This document shows positions 1 through 8,803 of a DNA stretch of 64,000 bases, piece after piece. Within the stretch, counting starts at the first letter, position 1; every line of letters starts with the position of its first letter. The notes beneath the pieces are model-generated. The model was not told the DNA's origin. It did not search any database and saw only the letters and a program-made list of their open reading frames with translations. Origin of the DNA: Symsagittifera roscoffensis (lineage: Eukaryota > Xenacoelomorpha > Acoela > Convolutidae); the NCBI RefSeq assembly GCF_963678635.1, contig NC_087066.1:5671954-5735953 (forward strand). Reading direction: 5' to 3'. Both the position numbers and the translations under genes were made by a program.

Positions 1-60
1 ATTCGAACACACAATCTTCTGATTCGAAGTCAGACGCCTTATCCGTTAGGCCATGCGGCC
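1..60 (-). tRNA. tRNA-Arg(TCG) copy 1, cut by window edge
   Basis: Only the 5' 60 nt lie in the window. The D arm, anticodon arm (loop CTTCGAA) and 5' acceptor strand are canonical, but the T stem reads GTGTG and cannot pair fully. Confidence 0.6.
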
Positions 61-234
61 GTTGGAAGGATTTTTTAATGGGTAGGTTTAAAATGCTCTG
101 GATGCCGTTGTTTTACTGCTAAGGTGAGCAATTTTTTGGGAAAATTTATTTAGCGCAGAATTTCTTTGCTGTCAATCATGATGTTTTTATCTGCTGTGCA
201 TAATCCGGCATTACCTTCTCGAGAAATGAAAACT

Positions 235-307
235 TGACCACAGAGGGGTTTGAACTCCCAATCTTCTGATTCGAAGTCAGACGCTTTATCCGTTAGGCCA
301 TGCGGTC
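235..307 (-). tRNA. tRNA-Arg(TCG)-like copy 2
   Basis: 73 nt with a full anticodon stem and TCG anticodon. One D-stem mismatch, one T-stem mismatch and an altered T loop (TTCAAAC) make function uncertain. Confidence 0.5.
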
Positions 308-480
308 GTTGGAAGATTTTCGAAATTGGTAGATTTAAAATGCTCTGGATGCCGTGGTTTTACAGCTAAGATGAGCAATTTTTTGGAAAATTTAGTTAGC
401 GCAGAATTTCCTTGCTGTCAAACTTGATGTTTTTATCTGCTGTGCATAATCCGAAATTACGTTCTCAAAAAATGAAAAGT

Positions 481-553
481 CGATCGCAAAGGGATTCGAA
501 CACACAATCTTCTGATTCGAAGTCAGACGCCTTATCCGTTAGGCCATGCGGCC
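481..553 (-). tRNA. tRNA-Arg(TCG)-like copy 3
   Basis: 73 nt. Anticodon and D arms are intact; the T stem (GTGTG/CCCTT) and one acceptor pair are broken, so it may be a pseudogene. Copy 10 is its less decayed sister 1767 bp away. Confidence 0.5.
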
Positions 554-727
554 GTTGGAAGGATTTTTTAATGGGTAGGTTTAAAATGCTCTGGATGCCG
601 TTGTTTTACTGCTAAGGTGAGCAATTTTTTGGGAAAATTTATTTAGCGCAGAATTTCTTTGCTGTCAATCATGATGTTTTTATCTGCTGTGCATAATCCG
701 GCATTACCTTCTCAAGAAATGAAAACT

Positions 728-800
728 TGACCACAGAGGGGTTTGAACTCCCAATCTTTTGATTCGAAGTCAGACGCCTTATCCGTTAGTCCATGCGGGA
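728..800 (-). pseudogene. tRNA-Arg copy 4, decayed
   Basis: 73 nt. The 5' acceptor strand begins TCCC and does not pair at position 1; the anticodon stem and T stem also carry mismatches. The TCG anticodon remains. Confidence 0.6.
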
Positions 801-1019
801 GTTGGAATGTGTCACAATGTGTAGATTTGAAATGCTCAAGCTGCTGTTGTTTTCCTGCTTAGATGAGAAAATTTTTGGGAACATTTAGTTGTGCGCGTCA
901 ATCTCCACAATTCGAAAAGAAAGCGCTGCAACATTAGTTAGCGCAGAATTTCCTTGCTGTCAATCATGATGTTTTTATCTGCTGTGCATAATCCGAAAAC
1001 ACCTCAAAAAATGAAAAGT

Positions 1020-1092
1020 CGACCACAGAGGGATTCGAAGCCCGAGTTTTCTGATACGAAGTCAGACGCTTTATCCGTTAGGCCATGCGGCC
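1020..1092 (-). tRNA. tRNA-Arg(TCG)-like copy 5
   Basis: 73 nt with intact acceptor and anticodon stems and TCG anticodon, but two T-stem mismatches (CGGGC against CCCTC) and one D-stem mismatch. Confidence 0.45.
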
Positions 1093-1254
1093 GTTGGAAG
1101 GTTTTCGAACGCTCAAGATGCCGTTGTTTTACTGCTTAGATGGCCAAATTTTTCTGAAACATTAGCTAGCGGAGAGAGAAGTTCTTTGCTTTCAATCATT
1201 ATCTTTTTATCCGCTGTGCATTATCTGAATTTACCTTCTCAAAAAATGAAAAGT

Positions 1255-1326
1255 CGACCACAAGGGATTCGAACCCCTAATCTTCTGATTCGAAGTCAGA
1301 CGCCATATCCGTTAGGCAATGCGGCC
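1255..1326 (-). tRNA. tRNA-Arg(TCG)-like copy 6, 72 nt
   Basis: One base is missing at the T-stem/acceptor junction. Anticodon arm is canonical and a TTTT run follows the 3' end on the minus strand. Sister of copy 17. Confidence 0.45.
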
Positions 1327-1502
1327 GTTGGAAGGTTTTCGAAATGGGTAGATTTAAAAAGCTCTGGATACCGTTGTTTTACTGCTAAGATGAGCAAATT
1401 TTTGGGGAAAAAATTAGTTAGCGCAGAATTTCCTTGCTGTCAATCATGATGTTTTTATCTGCTGTGCATAATCCGAAATTACCTTCTCAAGAAATGAAAT
1501 TT

Positions 1503-1575
1503 CGACCATAGAGGGATTCGAACTCCCAATCTTTTGATTCAAAGTCAGACGCCTTATCCGTTATGCCTTGCGGAT
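1503..1575 (-). pseudogene. tRNA-Arg-derived copy 7, anticodon TTG
   Basis: The anticodon loop reads CTTTGAA, giving TTG (Gln-type) instead of TCG; anticodon and acceptor stems carry mismatches. Sister of copies 16 and 18. Confidence 0.55.
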
Positions 1576-1748
1576 GTTGGAATGTGTCGAATTGTGTAGA
1601 TTTGGAACGCTCAAGATGCCGTTGTCTTCCTGCTTAGATGACCAAATTTTTCTGAAACATTAGCTAGCGGAGAAGTTCCTTGCTGTCAATCATTATCTTT
1701 TTATCTGCTGTGCATTATCTGAAAATACCTTCTCAAAAAATGAAAAGT

Positions 1749-1821
1749 CGACCACAGAGGGATTCGAACCCCCAATCTTGTGATTCGAAGTCAGACGCCT
1801 TATCCTTTAGGCCATGCGGCC
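1749..1821 (-). tRNA. tRNA-Arg(TCG) copy 8
   Basis: 73 nt. Acceptor and T arms are canonical; one C-C mismatch in the anticodon stem. TTTT follows the 3' end on the minus strand. Close sister of copy 19. Confidence 0.65.
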
Positions 1822-2000
1822 GTTGGATGTTTGACGAAATGTGTAGGTCTAAAATGCTCAAGATGCCCATGTTTTACTGCTAAGACGAGCAGATTTCGGG
1901 AAATTTCAGTAAGCGCAGAAGTTCCTTGCTGTCAATGTCAATCTTGATGATTTTATCTGCTGTGCGTAATCTGAAATTACCTTCTCAAGAAATGAAAATA

Positions 2001-2073
2001 TGACCACAGAGGGATTCGAACCCCCAATCTTATGATTCGAAGTCAGACGCTTTATCCGTTAGGCCATGCGGTC
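2001..2073 (-). tRNA. tRNA-Arg(TCG)-like copy 9
   Basis: 73 nt with canonical T arm and TCG anticodon; single mismatches in the D and anticodon stems and discriminator A in place of G. Confidence 0.5.
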
Positions 2074-2247
2074 GTTGCAAGGTTTTCGAAATTGGTAGAT
2101 TTAAAATGCTCTGGATGCCGTCGTTTTACTGCTAAGATGAGCAATTTTTTGGGAAAATTTAGTTAGCGCAGAATTTCCTTGCTGTCAATCTTGATGTTTT
2201 TATCTGCTGTGCATAATCCGAATTTACGTTCTCAAAAAATGAAAAGT

Positions 2248-2320
2248 CGACCGCAGAGGGATTCGAACACCCAATCTTCTGATTCGAAGTCAGACGCCTT
2301 ATCCGTTAGGCCATGCGGCC
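2248..2320 (-). tRNA. tRNA-Arg(TCG) copy 10
   Basis: 73 nt with intact acceptor, D and anticodon stems (loop CTTCGAA) and a single T-stem mismatch. TTTT follows on the minus strand. Confidence 0.65.
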
Positions 2321-2493
2321 GTTGGAAGGATTTTTTAATGGGTAGGTTTAAAATGCTCTGGATGCCGTTGTTTTACTGCTAAGGTGAGCAAATTTTTGGG
2401 AAAATTTATTTAGCGCAGAATTCCTTGCTGTCAATCATGATGTTTTTATCTGCTGTGCATAATCCGGCATTACCTTCTCAAGAAATGAAAATT

Positions 2494-2566
2494 TGACCAC
2501 AGAGGGGTTTGAACTCCCAATCTTTTGATTCGAAGTCAGACGCCTTATCCATTAGTCTATGGGGGA
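2494..2566 (-). pseudogene. tRNA-Arg copy 11, decayed
   Basis: Sister of copy 4 with further changes in the D arm and the 5' acceptor strand. Confidence 0.55.
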
Positions 2567-2788
2567 GTTGGAATGTGTCACAATGTGTAGATTTGAAATG
2601 CTCAAGCTGCTGTTGTTTTCCTGCTTAGATGAGAAAATTTTTGGGAAAGTTTAGTTGTGCGCGTCAATCTCCACAATTCGAAAAGAAAGCGCTGCAACAT
2701 TAGTTAGCGCAGAATTTCCTTGCTGTCAATCATGATGTTTTTATCTGCTGTGCATAATCCGAAAACACCTTCTCAAAAAATGAAAAGT

Positions 2789-2861
2789 CGACCACAGAGG
2801 GATTCGAAGCCCGAGTTTTCTGATTCGAAGTCAGACTCTTTATCCGTTAGGCCATGCGGCC
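2789..2861 (-). tRNA. tRNA-Arg(TCG)-like copy 12
   Basis: 73 nt; acceptor and anticodon stems intact, but D stem and T stem mismatched. Sister of copy 5. Confidence 0.4.
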
Positions 2862-3035
2862 GTTGGAAGGTTTTCGAAATTGGCAGGTTTAAAATGCTCT
2901 GGATGCCGTCGTTTTACTGCTGAGATGAGCAAGTTTTTGGGAAAATTAAGTTATCGCAGAATTTCCTTGCTGTCAATCTTGATGTTTTTATCTGCTGTGC
3001 ATAATCCAAAATTACGTTCTCAAAAAATGAAAATT

Positions 3036-3108
3036 CGACCACAGAGGGATTCGAACCCCCAATCTTCTGATTCGAAGTCAGACGCCTTATCCGTTAGGCC
3101 ATGCGGCC
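3036..3108 (-). tRNA. tRNA-Arg(TCG) copy 13, canonical
   Basis: A full 73-nt cloverleaf on the minus strand: acceptor GGCCGCA/TGTGGTC with two G-U pairs, D stem GCCT/AGGC, anticodon stem TCTGA/TCAGA around loop CTTCGAA (anticodon TCG), T stem GGGGG/CCCTC with loop TTCGAAT, discriminator G. Internal A and B boxes are intact and a TTTT run follows directly. It decodes CGA. It is the best reference copy of the array. Confidence 0.9.
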
Positions 3109-3285
3109 GTTGGAAGAATTTTTTAATGGGTAGGTTTAAAATGCTCTGGATGCCGTTGTTTTACTGCTAAGATGAGCAAATTTTTGGGAAAATTTATTTA
3201 GCGCAGAAGTTCCTTGCTGTCAATCAAGGTGTTTTTTTTATCTGCTGTGCAAAGTCCGAAATTACCTTCTCAAGAAATGAAAATT

Positions 3286-3358
3286 CGACCACAGAGGGAT
3301 TCGAACCCCCAATCTTCGGATTCGAAGTCAGACGCCTTATCCGTTAGGCCATGCGGGT
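3286..3358 (-). tRNA. tRNA-Arg(TCG)-like copy 14
   Basis: T and D arms canonical. The two terminal acceptor pairs and one anticodon-stem pair are lost. Confidence 0.45.
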
Positions 3359-3531
3359 ATTGGAATGTGTCGAATTGTGTAGACTTGAAATGCTCAAGAT
3401 GCCGTTGTTTTCCTGCTTAGATGAGCAAATTTTTCTGAAACATTAGCTAGCGGAGAAGTTCCTTGCTGTCAATCATTATGTTTTTATCTGCTGTGGATTA
3501 TCTGAAATTACCTTCTCAAAAAATGAAAAGT

Positions 3532-3604
3532 CGACCACAGAGGGATTCGAACCCCCAATATTCTGATTCGAAGTCAGACGCCTTATCCGTTGGGCCTTGC
3601 GGCC
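3532..3604 (-). tRNA. tRNA-Arg(TCG) copy 15
   Basis: 73 nt with canonical acceptor, anticodon and T stems; one D-stem mismatch and T8 replaced by A. Confidence 0.6.
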
Positions 3605-3778
3605 GTTAGAAGGTTTTCGAAATAGGTAGATTTTAAATGCTCTGGATGCCGTTGTTTTACTGCTAAGATGAGCAAATTTTTGGGAAAATTTATTTAGCGC
3701 AGAAATTCCTTGCTGTCAATCAAGATGTTTTTATCTGCTGTGCATAATCCGAAATTACCTTCTGAAGAAATGAAATTT

Positions 3779-3851
3779 CGAACATAGAGGGATTCGAACT
3801 CCCAATCTTTTGATTCAAAGTCAGACGCCTTATCCGTTAGGCCTTGCGGAT
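3779..3851 (-). pseudogene. tRNA-Arg-derived copy 16, anticodon TTG
   Basis: Anticodon loop CTTTGAA; mismatches in acceptor and anticodon stems. Same subfamily as copy 7. Confidence 0.55.
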
Positions 3852-4028
3852 GTTGGAATGTGTCGAATTGTGTAGATTTGGAACGCTCAAGATGCTGTTG
3901 TTTTCCTGCTTAGATGACCAAATTTTTCTGAAACATTAGCTAGCGGAGAGAGAAGTTCTTTGCTGTCAATCATTATCTTTTTATCCGCTGTGCATTATCT
4001 GAATTTACCTTCTCAAAAAATGAAAAGT

Positions 4029-4100
4029 CGAACACAAGGGATTCGAACCCCCAATCTTCTGATTCGAAGTCAGACGCCATATCCGTTAGGCAATGCGGCC
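4029..4100 (-). tRNA. tRNA-Arg(TCG)-like copy 17, 72 nt
   Basis: One-base deletion at the T-stem/acceptor junction as in copy 6, plus an acceptor change. Confidence 0.45.
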
Positions 4101-4276
4101 GTTGGAAGGTTTTCGAAATGGGTAGATTTAAAAAGCTCTGGATGCCGTCGTTTTACTGCTAAGATGAGCAAATTTTTGGGGGAAAAATTAGTTAGCGCAG
4201 AATTTCCTTGCTGTAAATCATGATGTTTTTATCTGCTGTGCATAATCCGAAATTACCTTCTCAAGAAATGAAATTT

Positions 4277-4339
4277 CGACCATAGAGGGATTCGAAGTCC
4301 AAATATTTTGATTCAAAGTCAGACGCCTTATCCGTTATG
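4277..4339 (-). pseudogene. Truncated tRNA-Arg copy 18
   Basis: The 5' acceptor strand and part of the leader are deleted; sequence passes directly from the D loop into the spacer. Anticodon TTG. Confidence 0.6.
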
Positions 4340-4501
4340 TCGAATTGTGTAGATTTGGAACGCTCAAGATGCCGTTGTCTTCCTGCTTAGATGACCAAAT
4401 TTTTCTGAAACATTAGCTAGCGGAGAAGTTCCTTGCTGTCAATCATTATCTTTTTATCTGCTGTGCATTATCTGAAAATACCTTCTCAAAAAATGAAAAG
4501 T

Positions 4502-4574
4502 CGACCACAGAGGGATTCGAACCCCCAATCTTGTGATTCGAAGTCAGACGCCTTATCCTTTAGGCCATGCGGTC
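4502..4574 (-). tRNA. tRNA-Arg(TCG) copy 19
   Basis: Like copy 8 but with A at position 2, which makes a Watson-Crick pair in the acceptor stem. One anticodon-stem mismatch. TTTT follows on the minus strand. Confidence 0.65.
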
Positions 4575-4747
4575 GTTGGATGTTTGACGAAATGTGTAGG
4601 TCTAAAATGCTCAAGATGCCCATGTCTTACTGCTAAGACGAGCAGATTTCGGGAAATTTCAGTAAGCGCAGAAGTTTCTTGCTGTCAATCATGATGTTTT
4701 TATCTGGTGTGCATAATCGGAAATTATCTTCTCAAGAAATGATAATT

Positions 4748-4820
4748 CTCCCACAGAGGGATTCGAACCCTCAATCTTCTGATTTGAAGTCAGACGCCTT
4801 ATCCGTTAGGCCATGCGGCC
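4748..4820 (-). tRNA. tRNA-like copy 20 with anticodon TCA
   Basis: D stem, anticodon stem (TCTGA/TCAGA) and T stem (GAGGG/CCCTC, five Watson-Crick pairs) are perfect, but the loop reads CTTCAAA, so the anticodon is TCA, which would read UGA. The last two acceptor pairs are mismatched and there is no TTTT run close behind, so expression and charging are doubtful. Confidence 0.5.
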
Positions 4821-4995
4821 GTTGGAAGGTTTTCCTAATGGGTAGATTTAAATTGCTCTGGATGCCGTTATTTTACTGCTAAGATGAGCAATTTTTTTGG
4901 GAAAATTTAGTTAGCGCAGAAGTTCCTTGCTGTCCATCATGATGTTTTTATCTGCTGTGCGTAATCTGAAATTACCTTCTCAAGAAATGAAAAAT

Positions 4996-5068
4996 CGACG
5001 ACAGAGGAAATCGAACCTCTAATCTTTTGATTTGAAGTCAAACGACTTATCCGTTAGGCAATGCGGCC
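4996..5068 (-). tRNA. tRNA-like copy 21 with anticodon TCA
   Basis: Loop CTTCAAA again gives TCA. The anticodon stem has changed on both sides to TTTGA/TCAAA and still pairs fully. The T arm can form AGAGG/CCTCT only with an 8-nt loop, and the acceptor stem has a mismatch. TTTT follows on the minus strand. Confidence 0.45.
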
Positions 5069-5241
5069 GTTGGAAGGTTTACGAAATGAGTAGATTTAAA
5101 ATGCTCTGGATGCCGTTTTTTTACTGCTAAGATGAGCAAATTTTTGGGAAAATTTAGTTAGCGCAGAATTTCCGTGCTGTCAATCATGATGATTTATCTG
5201 CTGTGCATAATCCGAAATTACCTTCTCAAGAAATGAAAATT

Positions 5242-5314
5242 CGACCACAGAGGGTTTGGAACTCCCAATCTTTTGATTCGAAGTCAGACGCCTTTTCCAT
5301 TAAATCATCTAGCC
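5242..5314 (-). pseudogene. tRNA-Arg copy 22, decayed
   Basis: The 5' half (A box and acceptor strand) is heavily changed; TCG loop remains. Confidence 0.5.
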
Positions 5315-5514
5315 GCTAGAAGTTTGCCCGAATGTTTAGATTTAAAATGCTCAGGATTCCATTGTTTTACTGCTTAGTTGAGCAAAATTTTGTGAAAATA
5401 AGTTAGCTGTCAAAAACCTTGCTGTCCATTTTGATGTTTTATCTGCTGTGCATAGTTTGAAAGTACAGTCTCAAGAAATTAAAATCAAACATTCTTCCCT
5501 AATCCGAATCCCTT

Positions 5515-5574
5515 TTCTGGAATCCCAGTCTTCTGATTCGAAGTCAGAGGCTTAATCAATTAGGCCATGCGGCC
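5515..5574 (-). pseudogene. tRNA-Arg copy 23, decayed
   Basis: The 5' half is near canonical with TCG anticodon; the 3' half (T arm) is disrupted. Confidence 0.5.
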
Positions 5575-5746
5575 GTTGGAAGGTGGTCGAAATGTGTAGA
5601 TTATAATGCTCTGGATCGCATAGTTTTACTGCTTGGATGAACAAATTGTTTTTCAAAAATTAGTCGACGCAAAAGTTCCTTGCTGTCAATCTTGATGTTT
5701 TTATCTGCTGTGCAGTTTGGAGTTACAGGCTCAAGAAATTAAAATT

Positions 5747-5819
5747 CGACCATAGAGCGATTTGAAGCCCCACTCTTCTACTTCGGAGTCTCAAGCCTTA
5801 ACCGTTAGGTCATGCGGTC
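5747..5819 (-). pseudogene. tRNA-Arg-derived copy 24, anticodon CCG
   Basis: Loop CTCCGAA gives CCG, still an Arg anticodon, but the anticodon stem is mismatched. Confidence 0.45.
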
Positions 5820-5999
5820 GTTGCAAGGCTGACGGAATGTGTAGATTTAAAATGCTCTTGATGCCTTCTTTCACTGCTTAGATGAGCAAGTTTCATGTAA
5901 AAAAAAACATATTAGTTAGCGGAGAATTTCCTTGCTGTCAATCTTGATGCTCTTATCTGCTGTGCATCGTTTGGAAGTACAGGCTCAAGAAATTAAAAA

Positions 6000-6072
6000 A
6001 GCGGCGTCCGAGATTTGAACCTCCAATCTTCTGCTTTAAAGACAGGAGTCTTATTCCTTCGGTCACCTTCCC
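6000..6072 (-). pseudogene. tRNA-derived copy 25, decayed
   Basis: Recognisable only by spacer context and partial A box; the anticodon loop has changed to a TTT-type reading. Confidence 0.45.
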
Positions 6073-6249
6073 GTTGGAAAGTTGTCCGATTGTGTAGATT
6101 TAATATGCACTGGATTCCATTGTTTCACAATAAGTCAAGAAATATTTTGTGAAAAACTGTTAAGCCTATACTTTCCTAGCTGTCGAGTTTGATGTTTTCA
6201 TCTGCTGTGCTTAATCTGTAATTACCAATTAACTCAAGAAATGAAAATT

Positions 6250-6321
6250 CGACCACAGACGGATTTGAACACCAATTTTATGATATGAAGTCAGACGCCT
6301 TATGCGTTTGGGCATACTGCC
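6250..6321 (-). pseudogene. tRNA-derived copy 26, anticodon TCA
   Basis: 72 nt; loop CTTCATA gives TCA, but D arm and acceptor stem are broken. Confidence 0.45.
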
Positions 6322-6462
6322 GTTGGAGGGCTGTCGAAACGTGTAAATTTAAAATGCTCTGGATGCCAGTGTTTAACTGCGTAGATGAGCAAATATTTGT
6401 CAAAAGTTAGTAGGCGCTGAAGTCCCTCGCTGTTGCTGTCAATCTTGATGTTTTTATCTGCT

Positions 6463-7108
6463 CCAAGCAGGTTGATTTTTCCAAGATTTTTAATTATGTT
6501 TTCATAAATCAATTGCTCAAACTTTTTAATTAAAGCGTGGAATTTTGAAATGGATCGCAAATTTCCGATTGTGAAAGATCACCACTGTGGATTGCAGTAA
6601 CTTCAGCCAACTTAAATATATTGGTAAATGGTTTGCAACATGGAATGACTGTGGCTATTATTTAGAGCTGATACAATAGCAAAATTCTGTTTTTTTTTAG
6701 AGCAATTATATTGAAATCATAAGCATTTGTACAAAACTTGTTGGGAAAACAGTTTATAAGATCTGATTTTTTAGAGCTTTGATTTGGAGCTGTTTTCGGA
6801 TTTTGTTTGAATTGTTCATTCAGTTGAGATCCGACTGTTGTAAGGTAATGAATAAACCTACAATTTTTGCAAAAAGCCAAAAGATTTTGTGTGACGGTAC
6901 TTTCAAGACTGCACCAAAAGGGTTTCGTCAAATTTATAAATATTTCAGTGTAGTGCAAGATCGCCCAATTCCATATTTTTAGGCTCTGATGTCTGACAAA
7001 TTAACAATTGAAGCTTTCCAACACTTATTGGAAAAAATTGACAAAATATAAACAAGTTCATTATATCCGATTAAGAGACGAGTATCATCGCCGCCCTGAA
7101 AAAACTAA
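6463..7108 (+). mobile_element. Insertion with MULE transposase remnant
   Basis: The array spacer breaks off after tttttatctgct and resumes at ggctcaagaaatt, so this stretch is an insertion into the tRNA array. Its middle, read on the + strand from about 6779, encodes a segment with DGTFKTAPKGFRQIY, then an in-frame TAG at 6980-6982, then ALMSDKLTIEAF. The DGTFK motif followed by a Y-rich stretch and a (Y)AL(M/L) segment is characteristic of Mutator-like (MULE) transposases. No terminal repeats are clear. Confidence 0.6.
6779..7050 (+). pseudogene. MULE-type transposase fragment
   Basis: About 90 codons around the first catalytic Asp of a MULE transposase core (DGTFK at about 6898-6912), interrupted by a TAG stop at 6980-6982 and followed by several further stops. 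The rest of the transposase is absent. It is a dead fragment carried by the insertion in the tRNA array. Confidence 0.6.
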
Positions 7109-7126
7109 GGCTCAAGAAATTAAAAT

Positions 7127-7199
7127 TAACCACAGAGAGATTTGAATCCCCATTCTTCTAATTCGAAGTAAGAAGCTTAATCAGTTAGGCCAAGCGGCC
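7127..7199 (-). tRNA. tRNA-Arg(TCG)-like copy 27
   Basis: 73 nt. TCG loop kept; one anticodon-stem mismatch and changes in acceptor and T arms. Confidence 0.4.
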
Positions 7200-7363
7200 G
7201 TTGGAAATGTGTAGATTTAGAATGCTCTGGATGGCAGTGTTTTACTGCTTGGGTGAACAAATTTTTGTCAAAAGTTAGTCAGCGCAAAAGTTCCTTGCTA
7301 TCAATCTTGATGTTTTTCTCTGCTGTGATTAGTTTGGAATTACATGCTCAAGAAATTCAAATT

Positions 7364-7434
7364 CGACCACAGGGGTTCGAACTCCCAATTTTTTTATTCG
7401 AAGTCAGACGCCTTATCCGTTAGTCCATGCGGCT
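7364..7434 (-). pseudogene. tRNA-Arg copy 28, 71 nt
   Basis: Two bases lost near the T arm; TCG loop remains. Confidence 0.5.
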
Positions 7435-7606
7435 GTTGGAAAGTGTCGAAATGTGTAGATTTGAAATGCTCAAGATGCTGTTGTTTTCCTGCTTAGATGA
7501 GAAAATTTTTAGGAAAGTTTAGTTAGCGCAGAATTTCCTTGCTGTCAATCTTGATGTTCTTATCTGCTGTGAATCGTTTCAATTACAGGCTCAAGAAATT
7601 AAAAAT

Positions 7607-7677
7607 TGGCCACAGTTATTTGAATCTTCAATCTTCTGATTCGAAGCCAGACGCCCTATTCCTTCGGTCACCTGCCC
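7607..7677 (-). pseudogene. tRNA-Arg copy 29, decayed
   Basis: TCG loop remains; T arm and acceptor stem are disrupted. Confidence 0.5.
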
Positions 7678-7852
7678 GTTGGAAGGTTGTCCGGTTGTGT
7701 AGATTCAAAATGCTCTGGATTCCATTATTTCACACTTAGTCCAGAAACATTATGTGAAAAAATTATTTTTGTCTATATTTTCCTAGCTGTCAATCTTGAT
7801 GTTTTCATCTGCTTTGCCTAATCTGAGTTTACCTTTTCAGGAAATGAAAATT

Positions 7853-7925
7853 CGACCTCAGAGTGATTTCAACCCCCAGTCCTCTGATTCTATGTCAGAT
7901 GCCTTATCCGTTAAACCATGTGGCT
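7853..7925 (-). pseudogene. tRNA-derived copy 30, decayed
   Basis: Anticodon loop changed to CATAGAA, losing U33; non-functional. Confidence 0.5.
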
Positions 7926-7977
7926 GTTGTTATCTCCTGTACATAGTTTGCAAGTACAAGCTCAAAAAATTAAAAAT

Positions 7978-8050
7978 CGACCACTGAGGGGTTTGAAGCC
8001 CAAATTTTCTGCTTCGAAGTCGGAAGCCTTATTCTTTAGGTCATGCGGCC
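7978..8050 (-). tRNA. tRNA-Arg(TCG)-like copy 31, next to Polinton
   Basis: 73 nt with TCG loop and near-canonical 5' half. The Polinton lies 24 bp upstream of its 5' end, so its leader has been replaced by transposon DNA. Confidence 0.45.
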
Positions 8051-8074
8051 GCTGAAAGGTTTTACGAATGTGTA

Positions 8075-8344
8075 AGTGGTATGAGGGGCCGCCAGGGATC
8101 CTTGGGGGGGGGGGCAAAATCACCTAAAATAAGACGTGGGCGCCTAAGATCCGACACCTAAGGGGTCCAAAATTATCTTGTAGTCAGCCGGCATTTTGCT
8201 GGTGGATTACAAGATCCTCACTTGAGGATCAAATTTCAAATTTTTGGGTGGCCTCCCCCCTGAGGATTTTACCAAGAGTCATATACCCATGTAGCAAATT
8301 TCTAGATCCCTGGTTGATAATTAAAGTAGGATCCTTAATTTTTT
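8075..8344 (+). repeat. Polinton left terminal inverted repeat
   Basis: Begins agtggtatgaggggccgcca and runs to about ggatccttaattttt. It is the inverse of 26513-26783 with scattered differences, a variable poly-G tract and small indels. It starts with AG, as is usual for Polintons. Confidence 0.9.
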
Positions 8345-8803
8345 ACATTCATTTTCTCAGTCCTTTTACATTCATGTTTCTTTTCCTTCTTTCATTCCTT
8401 CAGAACGCATGATATTTTGACGCCGTCATTGACCGCAAACATTTCCCTTTAGTTTTGCTGGAACATTTCTTTCCAGCTTCGATTTCTATTTTGGTGTTTG
8501 GAATAACTTTGCTTGGCTAAATCAAATTTCTCCCGTTGCGTTTATTTATTGAATTTATAGCGGCGAGTAGAACTTAATTGGAAACAAAGACAAGTGGTAT
8601 TTGCTCAAATTAGACCGGACAAATTTTAGAAACAAATTGTCTATTACTGATTGTGGTAAGTATGCAAAATAAAATGAGCTTATTTTACAAATGAAATATA
8701 AATTTGGGTATAGTTTTTTTTTGCAAATTAAGCTTTACAAATATTACAAGCAAAATATTAATCAGAGTGGGATAAATGAAATGTAAAAAGTTATTTTAGT
8801 TAA
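8345..8803. other. Polinton left non-coding margin
   Basis: AT-rich sequence between the left inverted repeat and the polymerase stop codon. No gene or structured repeat seen. Confidence 0.5.

Larger units (their letters stand above)
1..8074 (-). repeat. Tandem array of tRNA-Arg(TCG) units
   Basis: About 31 repeat units of roughly 250 bp each carry one minus-strand tRNA-Arg-like sequence plus a conserved spacer (spacer landmarks on the + strand: gatgtttttatctgctgtgc, then aagaaatgaaaa, then the tRNA, then gtgtagatttaaaatgctc). Several copies fold as complete 73-nt tRNAs; others have lost stem pairs, changed anticodon or lost bases, and decay grows towards 5200-8050. Copies 3-5 recur about 1767 bp later as copies 10-12, and copies 6-8 recur about 2750-2774 bp later as copies 17-19, so the array grew by block duplication. 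Runs of T on the minus strand just after most copies fit RNA polymerase III termination. The array is cut at 8074 by the Polinton and its last unit resumes at 26784. Confidence 0.9.

Noticed and set aside
412-4882. A family of ~67-aa + strand peptides starting MLSI and containing FLSAVH and SVRPCGRW
   Set aside because: They are translations of the tRNA-Arg units on the opposite strand. Their similarity follows from the tandem array; no separate coding signal is seen.
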